From the NCBI GenBank assembly GCA_029204225.1, contig CM055110.1:16211306-16275305 (forward strand): 64,000 nucleotides of DNA, read 5' to 3'. The notes beneath the pieces are model-generated. The model searched no databases. It had not been told where the DNA came from and worked only from the letters and a program-made list of their open reading frames with translations. The DNA comes from Diphasiastrum complanatum (lineage: Eukaryota; Streptophyta; Lycopodiopsida; Lycopodiales; Lycopodiaceae). The stretch's first letter is position 1; the number at the start of each line of letters is the position of its first letter. Positions 9,305-22,398 of the stretch are shown here, piece by piece. The translations under genes and the position numbers were made by a program.

Positions 9305-12140
9305 ACACCATGTTGTGTGTTTTATGAAATGTCGCTCTTGCTTGCCAATGAGATTTTTCCATTCCTTGTGATGACATATGTTGAGGCTTCCACTATTTCT
9401 TAAAACATGTGCTGCATTTCATAAATCTAAATCTAAATCAGTACCAGAAAAAATATATTGTAGTAGCATGAAATTTCATACTGCATTGAAATCTTACCAT
9501 ATAATGTGTTATGTGATCTTCTCCCCATCCACTCTTGACTGCATCAACAAATTCTGGTTGTTTTATGTACCATTTGCACATCATTATTTGAAAATTTATC
9601 TTTTTTTATTTTTATTTCACCATATTGTCAAACTTCGAGTAGGCGAGTTGAACCTCGTTCCTCAAAATCTTGAATTGCAGTTGTTATCTCTTTCCAAACT
9701 GAGTATTGAATTCTAGATTCTTTTCGGGAGTAGTTTGATAAGAATCTTCGAGCTTTAGAACCACCAATGCTCGGTTTGCATGGAATATTTCCTGATTTAC
9801 CTGCAAGATTATCGTCTGTTTTTAATTTAACATGGCCTTTATGTAAGTCTGTTTTAGACAAAACATCCTCTAATTTGGAAATGGCTTGCTTTGAAGATGA
9901 GTCTGGCTTGGTATTCCATGCAAATAATATGTGAAAATATATTATTTTTTCTATTATACGCACCTCTAGATGCAATGTACAAATATGAATATTAGAAATA
10001 GGAATCGACCATATGGGTTTCCAACTTGGATCTTTTCGATCTCTTGATATTCATGTACTCTTTGTCATGTCTTTTTTTGTCTTCATGCAATACATACAAG
10101 GGTGCTTTGAATTGACTCCATGAGAGACGTTGAAGATACACTTCAACGTATTTAGATCTCCTGCCAAATGCCATTCTATGTTGAAATTGCCAATGCTTGG
10201 AACAATAAGTGGAACTCCCTCCAATTGACTTCTGATGATGGCAGGATATGATGGTCTACTAAATATCCATGAGAGAATGTCATGGTCTTCTTTCAACACC
10301 TAGAAGAGAGACGAAATATTGTTGTATCATAAAATCAACATAAAATGATTATCCATATAGAAACTTCAATAGAGCAGCTATACCTTAAAAGCTGCCAACC
10401 ACCAAATATCATTCTCTGATTAAACACTAAAGTTGAGTCCTTGCGGGTGTTTTGAATTTGAAAATGCTCCATTCATGACTGTAAGATTAACTCTCTCCAT
10501 TTTTTGTCCCTTTATAATTTCATACTCATCTAACTTACGGAAAACTACTAGCTTGTTATTCACACTCTCATTTGTACTATGCTTCTTGGTTTCCAAAGGA
10601 GGCTCGAACTTGGGACCAAAGAAACTTTGGATGCCAAGCTAACCAACTAGGCCAACCCCTTTGGTTATTCACACTCTCATTTGTACTATGGAATTGATGA
10701 TAAGCTAAACATTCTCCTTTCGAATAATACACTTCATTGATATGAAATGGAATACCCACTATTTTTGGCATGCTCTGGTCTAACATGTCTCTCTCTATTT
10801 TAAGATGCAATGGTCGTGAGATCATAAACTTTGTTACACTAACTTGTGCAAATGCTTCTTTTATCATCTGGAACATTGTTGCATATGCTTCTCTACTTAT
10901 ACTAGAAAATACACACGCTCTTTGAACTAATGTAATGTCCAGTATTTTTCCAACTTCATTCATAATGCTATTAGTAATTGAAGCATTAATATTTCTTTTA
11001 TTGTTGCTTAACATTGACTTCAGAGACTTAGTTAAAAAAGAACCTAATGATTTTCGAATGAAAATCTCATCGGCCAAATGGTCTTTAGCAACCAATGTAG
11101 ATCTGCATAGCAAATATCATGTTTGGAAATAATTAGTAAAGATTTGGACACGGTCTCAATCATTGTTAAAATTCAAGGAAGTAGTACCAAATAACAAACT
11201 ATGGAGTGCATCAAATCAAAAAGCTCGAACACTATTAGCCACCACATAGAAAAGAAATACTTCCAACATTGGCGCCATTGCCGCTTTTTAAGTTTTTCTA
11301 TATAGCTTACTTATTTTTCTTTTTCCAATTGCTAACGTGCTTGTGTGTTTGCTTGCCTGCTATTCTTCTTCACATTACAGCACAAGTCTTCTCTCCGGGT
11401 CCTACACTAGCGGGTCATAGTAAAGTGGTAGACCGGTCATCCAACTATTAAGTTCTACAAGCTTACAACTGAAAATAAAAAACATAAACAAAAGGAGAGC
11501 ACAAATAAGCTAAAACTTACTTGAATGCATGGATCCTTCTTTTCCAATAACCTCCTTTGAATGAAATATCACAAATATCCCTTGTTACCAATCTCTTTAT
11601 CTTGTTACTTTTTGCCTTTTTATTCAACAAATCCATGTCTTTTACTAGAGACAAATACAATATATGCATGGATTGAAATGCCATTTTCATCTCATCATTA
11701 CTAGTAGTAAAATCATGCAAAGACTGTAAAATTTGAATCTCCTCAAGTATCTCATTTTCCTCCAAACAACTTTTCAACTTTATAGTTGTTTCTTGACTTT
11801 TCCTTATATTTTATTATATTCCTCTTCTAAAAAATGTTTCTTTGCAATGAATTTGCATTACCATAGGCTTTCAAATTCTCACAGTAATCTAAAACACCTT
11901 TTTTCCATGACACATACGAATTATTAATTGAGTTACTGAATTAAAATCAAGATGTTGCATAGAATCTGGATCAATAGGATACAATGTTTCTGATGACCAT
12001 AAATCTAAATGTTTTAGCTTTTCCTCCCTGTCATGGATCATATCAAAAGCTGATAATTTAGATTCTTTTGAATTTCTTGCTCTAGGCGGAGCATACTCTT
12101 GTGAAAGATCCACATGAAAATGATAAAGCTTAGACATCAG
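9305..12140 (-). CDS. Uncharacterised DDE-transposase-like gene, copy 2 (multi-exon, nearly intact)
   Basis: Longer homologue of copy 1. Exons by splice logic: 12140-11898 (donor GTGTTT); about 11813-11521 (donor GTAAGT, phase 2); 11102-10384 (acceptor TATGCAG, donor GTATAG); 10300 to about 9520; last exon near 9400-9305. Exon 3 reads STLVAKDHLADEIFIRKSLG, SISREAYATMFQMIKEAF and GIPFHINEVYYSKGE, then NFSV-SENDIWWLAAFK. Exon 4 reads VLKEDHDILSWIF, WHLAGDLNTLKCIFNVSHG and NSKHPCMYCMKT, then one TGA at 10051-10049, then VRIIEKIIYFHILF and GNIPCKPSIGGSKARRFLSN. The end has SSQGMEKSHWQARATFH. Lesions: that TGA, a TAG before SENDIWW and a SINE-like insertion in exon 3. Shared blocks between the copies are protein-like, so the family was under constraint. 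Function is unknown. Confidence 0.55.
10555..10690 (-). mobile_element. SINE-like tRNA-derived insertion with 27-bp target duplication
   Basis: An 82-bp insert (10582-10663) is flanked by identical 27-bp repeats (10555-10581 and 10664-10690). On the minus strand it starts CAAAGGGGTTGGCC. It has an RNA polymerase III A box TGGCCTAGTTGG (10654-10643) and, 32 nt later, a B box AGTTCGAGCC (10610-10601). Both match tRNA-derived SINE heads. It interrupts exon 3 of the uncharacterised gene copy 2, and the homologous place in copy 1 lacks it. There is no acceptor-stem pairing, so it is not a functional tRNA gene. Confidence 0.75.
11254..11450 (+). mobile_element. Ty3/gypsy LTR end, PBS and 5' leader fragment
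   Basis: CTTCCAACA ends an LTR at 11268. TGGCGCCATTGCCG at 11270-11283 is one base off the Asp-tRNA PBS used by Athila/Tat-type gypsy elements. The following leader is closely similar to 45690-45811. The fragment lies in the intron between exons 2 and 3 of the uncharacterised gene copy 2, in antisense orientation to it. Confidence 0.7.
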
Positions 12141-12540
12141 CTAAAATAGCAAAAAATAATAATATCAAAGAGCACAGAAACAATAACGAAACTGGAGATG
12201 GCACTAAACACTTGTCGACCCGGGCTCCCATATTTAACAAATGCCACAACTCATGTATTTATTGAATTTTTTTAATGTCCCACCTATTGGGAGAATATTT
12301 CGACTTCTCACATTTAACTGTGGTTAAGCACCATTGAAGTTTGATGTGACACTCATAAGGTACGTGGCATGCGCATGTAAGGAAGTGCTGGCAGATGCAT
12401 AAAGAAGAGTGCCATTTTTCTCTCTCCTACATGGCATTTTTTATAGGGCCCTCTTCAGGCCCATATTTTCTCTAATGCAACAATTCACTTCATCCTTAGT
12501 TTATATTGACATTCAAAATTGGAAGGCTATGTTGGAATAG
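12141..12540. other. No gene seen
   Basis: AT-rich sequence upstream of gene copy 2 on its strand. I see no clear promoter elements, frames or repeats. Confidence 0.4.
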
Positions 12541-12800
12541 ATCTTGGCTTTACGACGTTGGAAATCTCCTAACATTTGGCTGCATACTTTAATCGAGAGC
12601 TTCAACGAATAGACTTGAAATGTGCTTTTGTAAATGCCTATTTGACAGAAGTCTGCATGGGGTAACCATAAGGATTTCAAAGAAATGGAGAAAAAACATG
12701 TGGAGTATGCAACTTTAAAAGCAGCATATGGGTTAAAACGACAGTAAGTTGTGTGTTACAAAATCCACGAGTTTTATTTGTACAACCGAATTTGCTCTGA
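12540..12800 (+). pseudogene. Copia reverse transcriptase fragment
   Basis: Decayed plus-strand match to the copia RT catalytic region. LQRIDLKCAFVNAYLTE corresponds to HQMDVKSAFLNGYLEEE. A decayed PxGF follows, and then AAYGLKRQ (normally ALYGLKQAPRAW). Stops interrupt it. It lies about 1.4 kb past the 3' end of the host HR_lesion gene. Confidence 0.65.
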
Positions 12801-14162
12801 AGAGGTTCTGACACACGCAGGGCCAGCCAAGCACATCATAGAAATTACCAGCAATGAAAAACCTGTCCTCATCCACAAATAATTGCCAATTAATCTTTAG
12901 CAGGCAAAACCAGGATGGCACATCTCCTGACAGCATTTCCACCCTTCAGGCTAACCATTAGCCTTTAATGGTTAATTGTTAACCTTCAAAAAAGACATAT
13001 ACAAGAGTTTTCCCTTCATTTGATATTTAACCCTTTAAGAGAAATGTTTACAAGATTGTTCTCTTCAGTCTATCTACCAGTGAGTGGAGGTTGTCTTCCA
13101 ACTGCCAAGGAGCTTTTCCTGACCAGCTGCCATTACAAGAGCTTACGATATTATTCTCAAGGCTGATCAAAATTAATTCAAAGATAGCAATTTCCAGAAA
13201 ATGAGGACAAGGGAGAGGACAGAGGAAATCTTGAATCCCCCTGCCCTCAGAGCCAAGCAAGTGTCCCAGTTCAATTAACTACTATGGGCTAATATCTTTA
13301 AAGAGCACGTTTTCTAGTTCTTGCTTTCTGTGTCTTAACCTTGAAAGTTCCAGACAGGATGATAAACTTGGTACTTGAGCTGTGGTCACCATGAAATGGT
13401 TTCACCAATAATAAAGTTACTTAATCTAATAAGGATGTGTATCCCAAACCTATAAAACAAATCCATTTACTTATATACTTAACCCCTCAAAAGCAAATAC
13501 AAAGGTAGCTAAGAAACATTCAGTTGGTGCTTCGTCAACATCAAGTTCAAGTCCAAACTGTTTTACAGAAAAAATGAGGAAAATATCATGGATAAATAAC
13601 CCTTTGAATCTTGTTATGGGTTCAGGATTTAACAACTTAACAATGTACTCTATGAAAGGTATCCTGTCCTAATAATTTCAATAAAGTAATCATGCATTAT
13701 CAATTTGCCACAAGTTTGTGAGAAAGGACAACTCCATTCAAAAAACTGGAGTGTCTCAAAAAGTTAAACTCTTGCAGATTGAACTGCTTGTCTTTGAACT
13801 CAAATATAAATATTGACCTCCTTGACAACCAGTTTTGTGACACTTTTGTGACAAATAAGATACTCTCATACAAGGAGCATCTCTTACATAGCAAGCTAGA
13901 TGGAATGTCTCTACAATCAAAACTTTTGCTCTGAAAAACTCATAGCAGTCTCCAAACAAACGTGTTAAAGAGACTGTTCACTGCATAAGTCAAACCCTAG
14001 AGATTTTCTGAACATCTAATGCTAAGTCATTAGAAGCTGTCTGAGAGTATTCATAAATGGAATGATGTAACATAATAAGTCTGTGATTCTTATCATCCTA
14101 CAATAAGCTTAATGGTCATCAAAATGTGGATGATGCCTGCTCGCAGCTTCAAATTTCTGTAT
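12801..14162. other. 3' flank of the HR_lesion gene, no further gene seen
   Basis: Non-repetitive sequence with balanced composition behind the stop codon of the minus-strand host gene. It probably includes its 3' UTR. I could not pick a polyadenylation site. A palindrome GGTTAATTGTTAACC lies near 12970. No long frame resembles a known protein. Confidence 0.4.
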
Positions 14163-14261
14163 TCAAGTGGCTTTGACTTTTGCTGATTTTCTCCTTGGTC
14201 TCCTGGAGTAGGACGTCTTCATGCCCAAGAAAAAGAGGAGGGCTCCAGCGAGAGACACATT
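14163..14261 (-). CDS. HR_lesion gene exon 5 with stop
   Basis: After acceptor ATGCAG it encodes NVSLAGALLFFLGMKTSY, then SRRPRRKSAKVKAT and TGA at 14165-14163. The GALLFFLGMK stretch and the Lys/Arg-rich tail are the conserved C-terminus. Confidence 0.93.
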   Translation of the reverse strand, partial: NVSLAGALLFFLGMKTSYSRRPRRKSAKVKAT

Positions 14262-17200
14262 CTGCATATTTCCACAAATGTAAGATCGTATAAGCAAGAG
14301 GCATCAAATGCAAGAGACTTTTGTAAATTTAAACCTATCCTGATTATATATTAAATGTTTGACCAAAAAGTACCAGAACTTCAACTGTTGTTCAACTTCA
14401 ACATTGACTTGCTCCAATCTCAAAAGATGGTCCAAGGACTATCAATTGACAAAAATTCAAGTGTTCCGTGGTGAAAACGTATGACAAAAGCAGGCAACCT
14501 AAGAGACAATTCCAGTCAGAACTGCCACACAAACTAGATAAAATAGGTCGAAAGGTTTCCATCAATAATGGGGAATAAAGACTGTTGGAAAGGCACATGC
14601 AAGTGCCAAAGGGACATTGTTACATTTGATGCACAAGTATCTCGGCATGCAGGCCACATGCAACTCTAAAAGTTACAAGATAGGCTTAAATAAGGATTTA
14701 CCTTGCTACAGTCATTTGGTTAGGTATTTCTCCAACAATTGAAAAACTTTCAGCGTACAAAACTAGAGCAGCCTCTACTAACCTTCATAAAGTGGACAAA
14801 TTCACGGGAATACTCTGGGCTGGCAGCGTCAAAATTGTAAAAGTCATGCATAATAGGGGTTACAGCTGCCAAGAAAAGAAGCTGCAACAAGGACGATGTT
14901 CTCACAATATTAGCATTAGTCAAAAGCTAGAAAACTTACAAAATTAATCATTAAATTACATGCATTATTCACAGTGGCCTGAATTAGACACATAAAAACA
15001 CAATCTTTCAGAGGCCCAGAACAATCGTACTAGATGATGCTGTCAGCCATAAAAGGAGACAAGCAAGAGAATTGAATTTGAAATTCCTAGCCTAGTGCAA
15101 AACTATGTGGTTTGGTTTGTTCATCTGATCAGCTGATTAAAACACAAAGATATTTTTCAATGTGTGTGTGTGTGTGTGTGTGTGCGTGTGTGTGTGTAGA
15201 ACTTATCAATTTCTCTTTTCAAACATTGTATTGCAGGCGCATGGTTCTTTGTCCACCTTTAACAAACTAGACTGGCATAAACTCTTTCCCTTTCTAAGAT
15301 CCATAAAGGTAAGTTACGTTATCTTGAGGATCATAGCTTAATCCATTCCAGTCAAAGTTAAGTGGCCTCATATACCTGCTCATTGATGCAATCTCTGTGG
15401 ATTTGAGGTGGAAAACATTGCTCATCTATTTTATTTTGTAAAAGAAAGTTGTGGATGCCCTAATTTGATGTTCTTCCACCTCAACTTATAGAGACACTGA
15501 AAGACACCTTAAACAGTGAGCCACCTGCATTGGCATCTAAGCAAATGTCTCTTTCCCGGTTGTGGCTGGCTCAAAAAATGTGAGTTCTCTTGAGAGAAGA
15601 ATCATCAGGATCTTTGCTAGCCCACAGTATGATTCTTTTATTGAGTTTTATGGTAATTTCATCCTCCTTTGGTGGTGTGCCCCATCTCTAGTTTGGTGCG
15701 CTATATGGGCATACAGCTCTTTATCCCTGGTTTGATTCGAGCAGTGTTGTGGTCCCCACATGACAATCAAGGGCACTTTAGTTACTATAATACAAAGTTC
15801 TATCGTTTATGCAAAATGGAATAGTTCTATTAGTTTTTTTGCAAAACAAAGAAAGGTGTGTTAATCTTTCCGGTCACTATAAGGATTGTAGGTCACGCCC
15901 TAACATTCCTTGAGTGACAAATTTTGGAATGGAAAAGAATGAGTGGGAATTCAATCTAATGCAATAGACCGGTTCTTCCTTTCTGCGACTCCATTTTGTT
16001 GAGGCGTGTCCGTGCTTGCAAATTGTCTCTTTATACCATGATCCTTGCAAAACACCTGAAATTCCATAGAAAGATACTCTCCCCCTTTATCCGAGCGTAG
16101 TATCTTGATTTGTCTATATGTTTCTTTCTCCACCTATGTCTTAAACCATGTGAAATGCTTGAATGCTGCACTATTATTCTTGAGAAGATAAATAAATCCA
16201 CGTCTTCCTAGAATAGTCATCAACAAACACCATGAAGTAACTTGCTCCCCCATAAGACTGAGTTCTCATAGGACCACACAAAACTGTATGAACAAGTTCT
16301 AGAACATTTCTCGCCTTGAATGTACTAGATGGAAATTTCTTCATATGATGTTTTCCTAAGACACAGCCCTCACAGACCTTGTGATCATAAACAACTTGAG
16401 GTAAACCTATAACCATGTTGTATTTCCTCAGGTCTTGTAGACTTTTGTAATTCAGATGTCCAAACTGTGCCATAACTTACTCACGGATCCAATATCCGCA
16501 ACAACACTCGCATGATGACCCACCACTTGAGCCTGAATTCTGTACAACCATCTTGCAAGTATGCCCTCAGCTACTACTTCATTATCCTTCCTCTTGATGA
16601 GACACCGCTCTTCATCAAATTGCACCACCATGTGTTGTTCGCAATAGTTGATACAAACGACCTTTATGTGTAGTTGTCTCCCAACTTCACATTTGATCCA
16701 TCATCTAGTTTTTGAAAACTAGACAACCACTCTCGCCCAGGTGTGATATGCTTCAAAGCTCTTGAATCAATAAACCAACACTCCTCTTCCTTCGAGAAGC
16801 CACCAGAAGATGTCGAAGCCGAAAACAACTCACAGTCTTCAAGATCCCAGGTACTTAATTTTGTATTAAGTCCTTCAGCAAAATTCTCATCCTGCTTCTT
16901 CTTGAACTTGTTGTGCCAGCACTCCTTTGCGATGCCCTGATTTTCAGCAAATAAAGCACTTTCCTTGTCGAACTGCTTTCCTTTCATCTTCTGATCAATT
17001 TGACTGATTCTCCTCCGGACCCTGTTGCTTCTTCTCCTTCTTCTCTTTGGCACCCTTCTTGGAACTTTGCTCTTGCTTCTTTGCCAGAACATGCTGAGAA
17101 GACAAAGCCATCAATTGCCGAAGTTGTGCCAGCTGTAGCACCACCCGCAGCATTACCACTTGCAGTCGTTCCGCAGCAAAGCGAGATCACACCAGGGGGG

Positions 17201-20200
17201 TCAAGCGAAAGAACAAGGTACAGCTTCAGATCTGAACACAACTTCGATGGCAACGATTCAACAGTAGGCAGCAAACTATAGGTCTATCAGGCAGCAATCC
17301 AGCCAAGGATCTGCAGCCTGTAATCAGCTTCAGCGATCAATCTGCAGCGATCAAATTTCAGCAAAGTATCAGGTTCCAGCAGCGATCGGTCTCCAGCAGA
17401 CAGTACTGCAGCGAACAACCTTGCAGCCAGCGTAGGTAGTGATCTGGCAGTAGTGATCTGTAGGCAATAGCCAGATTCCAGCGATCTAATCAATTCCGAT
17501 TTCAGCAAATAGATTTCCAACAATCTGTAGGCTTGATTCCAGCTCAGCAACCTTCAGTTCTAAAAGCGATCCAACAGGCAGCCAACGATCTGCTCCTCCA
17601 ATAATCTTCTTCTTGCAACCCTACAAAAGTAAACTCTCTCTTTCTCTCTCTCAAAAAGCCTGCTCTGATACCATGTCAGAATTTGATCACAAATTCTAGA
17701 TGGAGTTAACTATTCGTATTAGCACTCACCAAAGTTGCAGCGAAACGCGATTCTGAAGAATTGCGTTTCGCGAAATGCGTTTCTGGGAATCGCGCCCATT
17801 TTAAAAAAAACAAACCAGAATATAAAAAAAAAATTCCTCCTCTTTGCGGCCAAAACCGCGCCAGCCGTGGAGGAGGTAAATTTTTTTATTTTCAGCTACA
17901 AGTGTCTGATTGGCGCGTGTGTGTAGTCGGCAGGCATCTACTCGGCAGGGATCTACTCGGCAGGGATCTACTCGGCGATACGGAGGTGGTGTGCACGGTG
18001 CCAGGGGGATCTGAGCTTCGTGGAGAGCGAAACGATCAGTTTTCAATATTTGGTAAGTATAGGCTTGAGCTGTAGGCAACCAAATCGAGCGTGGTTTGGC
18101 TCTAGACCACCTTTCTTCATGCCCACAGTGGTTCCTGCAGCGTCAGTTTCAGCCGTTACGACACGCCTAGCGAGATTTGAACACCACATTCCAAATGCTT
18201 GTGTTTTTTTGCCATTTTCACAAAATGACTTGTGGGCAACCAATTCAGGTGATGTCTAAGCCTAGAATTCATTTCCACATGCCTGCAAAGACTCACGTGA
18301 CCTCCGTTCCGCCCGTCTACGTCCGTGTCACAAATTTCAATTTCCATGCCCTAATTCCATGTTCTTTAGGCTTTAGGCGTGGAGCATCGTGCAAGCATCT
18401 GCCAGGGGCGTGGTTTATGCCTGCACTGCACTCCTTTACGCCTGCAAGGACTCCCACGCTAACATCAGTCGCCCATTTTCGCTCATACTGAAATAATTCT
18501 ATGCCACGCCCTAATCTCGTGTGTTTTCTGGCACTTGCTATGATTTTACTAGAATCATTGTGATGTGTGCTCTGATGTGTTGAGCTATGTTTTAGGTTGG
18601 TAATGTTTTTCAATGTAGTGTGTTTTCTTCTACTGAACGGTTGCCTGCTTATTTTTGTTTGCAAGTTTGATCTCGTGTTGACATGATGCCGGTGCGGGGC
18701 CGAGGCCTTTGGGGCGAGTTGAGCTTACCGAGGGGGAAGGCTATACGGCTCAGAAGTCCGCAGATGGAGATGCTTGCATTGTGGTGGTCTCTTCACAGGA
18801 TCACTTACCAGGGTTAGGGCTCACTTATTGCGAGCCAGAGGGCCAGGTGGGCGGCTGTTGCAGCTGATTTGACTCATTTTTTTCCAAACTATTGATTGTC
18901 ATAGAATTGAGATTCAAATTTGATGCAATATCATATCTGATTGCCCCAGGATTTCTGATGAGGAGATGCAAAGGTTGTCTATTGTGTACGGGCCCGATGG
19001 TGCATCACAGGTTTCCGGACAGGGACAGGTAGCAGGAGCAGTTGCAGGTTCACAGGCAGGGCTCACAGGTAGGCAGGCACAGCCTACTACGAGTGCAGAG
19101 CCCAGTACATCACGGGCAGGGTATGATACAGGTGCATGGCCTAGTACGGCACGTTTTGGGCAAAGGTTTAGGTGCAGTGCATGGTCCAGGCGAGGCCACT
19201 CTAGTTCCACCCGCAACAACAGGGCTTAGTTCAGAGCCACGAGCGTCACATGAGCAGGTTGGATCAGCGGCAGCAGGTCCTCGTCCCTCCTCTTCTTCGG
19301 CGGCAGATGTACCACATGCTTCGACAGGTCCTCCCAGAGAGAGTGATACACCCACAGAGCAGCCATCCATTTCGCATGTTAGACCACGAGCTCCATGTAC
19401 ACAGCAGAGAGAGGTTAGGCCCGGACAGCAGACCCTTGATCAATGCGGGTGGCGGAGAGAGCAGCAAGCCTGGTGCACTCGAGTCACTCGACTTGCTGGC
19501 CAGTTCTTTTACGAGTGCGGCATTCCTTTTGTTGTTGCTGACACTTGGGTGTTCAGGGAGTTTTGCGCACAGATGGCAACTGTGGATGCTACATGCACGC
19601 CTCCCAGACGAGAGGCATTGCGAGGCAAGATGCTTGAAGCTTCGTCAGGAAGGGGAGACCATCACGCGGGAGCTGAGTTCCATTCGCTTAGCTTGGCAGA
19701 CATAACTACTTTGTTTCCATAATCCCATTGCATGCGTTTAGGGTCTACTCGTGGCGCAATTTTTGCATGTGGCTAGTGGGTGTTTTGTGGCAAGTATGGA
19801 TGCACGATATTGAGTGATGGATGGACCGACATCCGTCATCAATGTCTTGATTTCTTGCCCGCTTGGCACAGTATTCCTACGTGGCGTGGATGCCACGCTA
19901 CTATTGTAGCAAGATGGGACATTATGCCTCGGAATGCTTCAAGAGGAAGCAAGATCAAAGCCAAGCCAACATGAGCAAAGAGGAGGAGGAGGAGAGTTCA
20001 CATGAGGACTCTCTCATGATGTCCATATTTTCTTCAACAAGCTTCAAAGGAGAAGATCCTTGGTGGATTGACTCGGGTGCTAGTTCACATTACTATGTGA
20101 AAATAAAAGTCTGGTTGATGGAAGTTACTTGACTAATTTCCAAATACACCAAAGCCAATAGTAGAAAAAATTAAACTTACTCACAAAAATATTCTATATT

Positions 20201-22308
20201 TTGAAAAACACATAGGTCAAGACCAAAAGGTCAAGTTGGGTAGTAGTTTTATGACAATATAATAGTAGCACGATCTTGAACTTCACTTGCTGCATCATTG
20301 GCATCTTGTATCATTGAGCTTCAAGTTTAGATTAGCCAATACTTGAGGCACAATTTATATTTGTAGATATTAGACTAGAACAATCTCAAAAATAAAAAAA
20401 CTAGATGAGTAATTTTTACAATGTGACAAGTCTAAAGTATGTTAGTAATGCATTTTGGGATGTCAAACATTCATAAATCTTATTACAGGTGGTGGAGCCA
20501 TCACAGCCGACTTCATATGGGAGGTTGTTAGAGATGTTATTGTTGACATTGGGGTGGAGCATGTGGTTCAGGTTGTCACGGACAACGCTTCGAACTACAA
20601 GCAGATGGGAGAGATTATGACGAGGGAGCACCCCAGCATTGTGTGGACACCTTGTGCTGCACATTGCATAGACTTGCTCATCCAGGACCTGTGTGCACTT
20701 CCATGGATCAGAGAGGTATTGATTTTTCCATTTGCTATGCTATCTTGCTTGACGCTTGCTCCATGCTGCTAAACACATCTCAACTACCGTCTAAAGTTTT
20801 TACTAGATGTCTGTGTTGCAGATCACTTCTACGGCCATGCGTCACTTTTGTTACCAGAAAGAGGCGTGTGCTGGCCCTATTCCACACCTAAACCTGAAGA
20901 AGCCAGCACCCACACGCTTTGCGTTTTACTTCTTGGTGCTAGAGCGATTGATAAAAGTGAAGGATGCATTGCGACGGATGGTTTCGAGCGAGGCCTTCCG
21001 AGAGTTCATGGACGTCCTACATGTGGCGTTTTTCCGGTCCACTGTGTTCGATGACGAGTTTTGGACACATGTCGAGGAGATTGTTGGGGTCCTTCTACCC
21101 ATTTTCAGAGTGTTGCGCTTGGTAGACCGTGAGGGGTCGAAGTCACACATGAATATAAATATTTGGGATTGGAGATGTCAGAGTATCTTCATTGAACTCT
21201 TGTGTGGAAAAGCACTTATTGGTAGTTAGAAATCTTTCTTTGGCATGAGACGATTGTGGAGATGACATAAAAACAATTCCTATTTGATACCTTGGTGATA
21301 CTAGTCCTAGTGTTTCCACCCGGTTCAAAATCTGAATACAAATCAGAACATTGAAAAGCCAAAACAAAGAATCAATGATGTCATAATCAAAGAATCGTTC
21401 AACATCAAACCATCTTTTTGTTGGGTCCAATTCTTTCCAATTTGGGCAATGAGTCGAGCCCGATTGATTCATTGACAAACCACGATTCGTTCACCAACAA
21501 ACCGCAGTTCGTGGTAACACTAATGTCTAGTCATATTGTATGGTTGTGAAGTATGGAGGGGCAGCATAACACATGTTGAGTGGGCTGAGCTTGGTGACAC
21601 TGGTCCTACTATATGGTTGTGAAGTATGAGGAGGCAGCTTATCACATGCTAAGTGGGATGAAATTGGAGTTCAAAAGAGGCTTCTGACCTCCTATTTGAA
21701 AATCCAACAAACCACATCATACGTTATTTTCTTGCCAAAGCCTAGATCGAGACAATTAAATACTCTACAGGATGATAGACTATCAAAGGAAGTTGCAAAC
21801 CCTCGCAAAGATTGAGCAATCGTTGGTGTTTTGACATTGTCAAACAGATATCTTTTTGGGCTCAATAAATGGCCCAAAAACTCCTAGCTGAAAAAAAAAA
21901 TTGCAAAAAATGTTTATTAAATGCATTGGAAAAGAACCTTTGAAGGAGAAAATAAAAAACTATAAAGATTGGCGAGCCTACACAAATGCATCCAAAGCTT
22001 GCTTGGGAGGCACGCGCTCATTAATTTTGCAAGAATGATTGAGCGGAAACACAACATCATCTTTTTGAATGTGATTGCATACATCCACTTCATGAACACT
22101 TCAAGGGATTTCATAATGAGTCCTCGCATTCTTTATTTGTTTTATGACTTATGACAATCTTAGCATTCTTGGTAACTTCATCATTAAAGCAGAAAAACCT
22201 ATTGGACTCCTATATTGATCAAAGTTGAATTTTTAATAGTCGTATTCTAGTGTTATCGAATTTTGGAAGACATTATAAACTATAATTTGCTTGATTATCC
22301 AGTCCCGT

Positions 22309-22398
<90 letters not shown>

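Larger units (their letters stand above)
17730..21150 (+). mobile_element. hAT DNA transposon, right end missing
   Basis: The left terminus CAAAGTTGCAGCGAAACGCG matches the ends of the three short hAT elements in this window. Short palindromic words follow (GCGTTTCGCGAAATGCG). The transposase gene starts after about 1.2 kb. Its C-terminal dimerisation domain and the right inverted repeat are absent past about 21150. It is inserted into a copia LTR inside intron 3 of the host gene, antisense to the gene. Confidence 0.7.

Noticed and set aside
18020-18664. Frames upstream of the hAT transposase as a BED zinc finger
   Set aside because: No CxxC...HxxxH pattern could be found in any frame.
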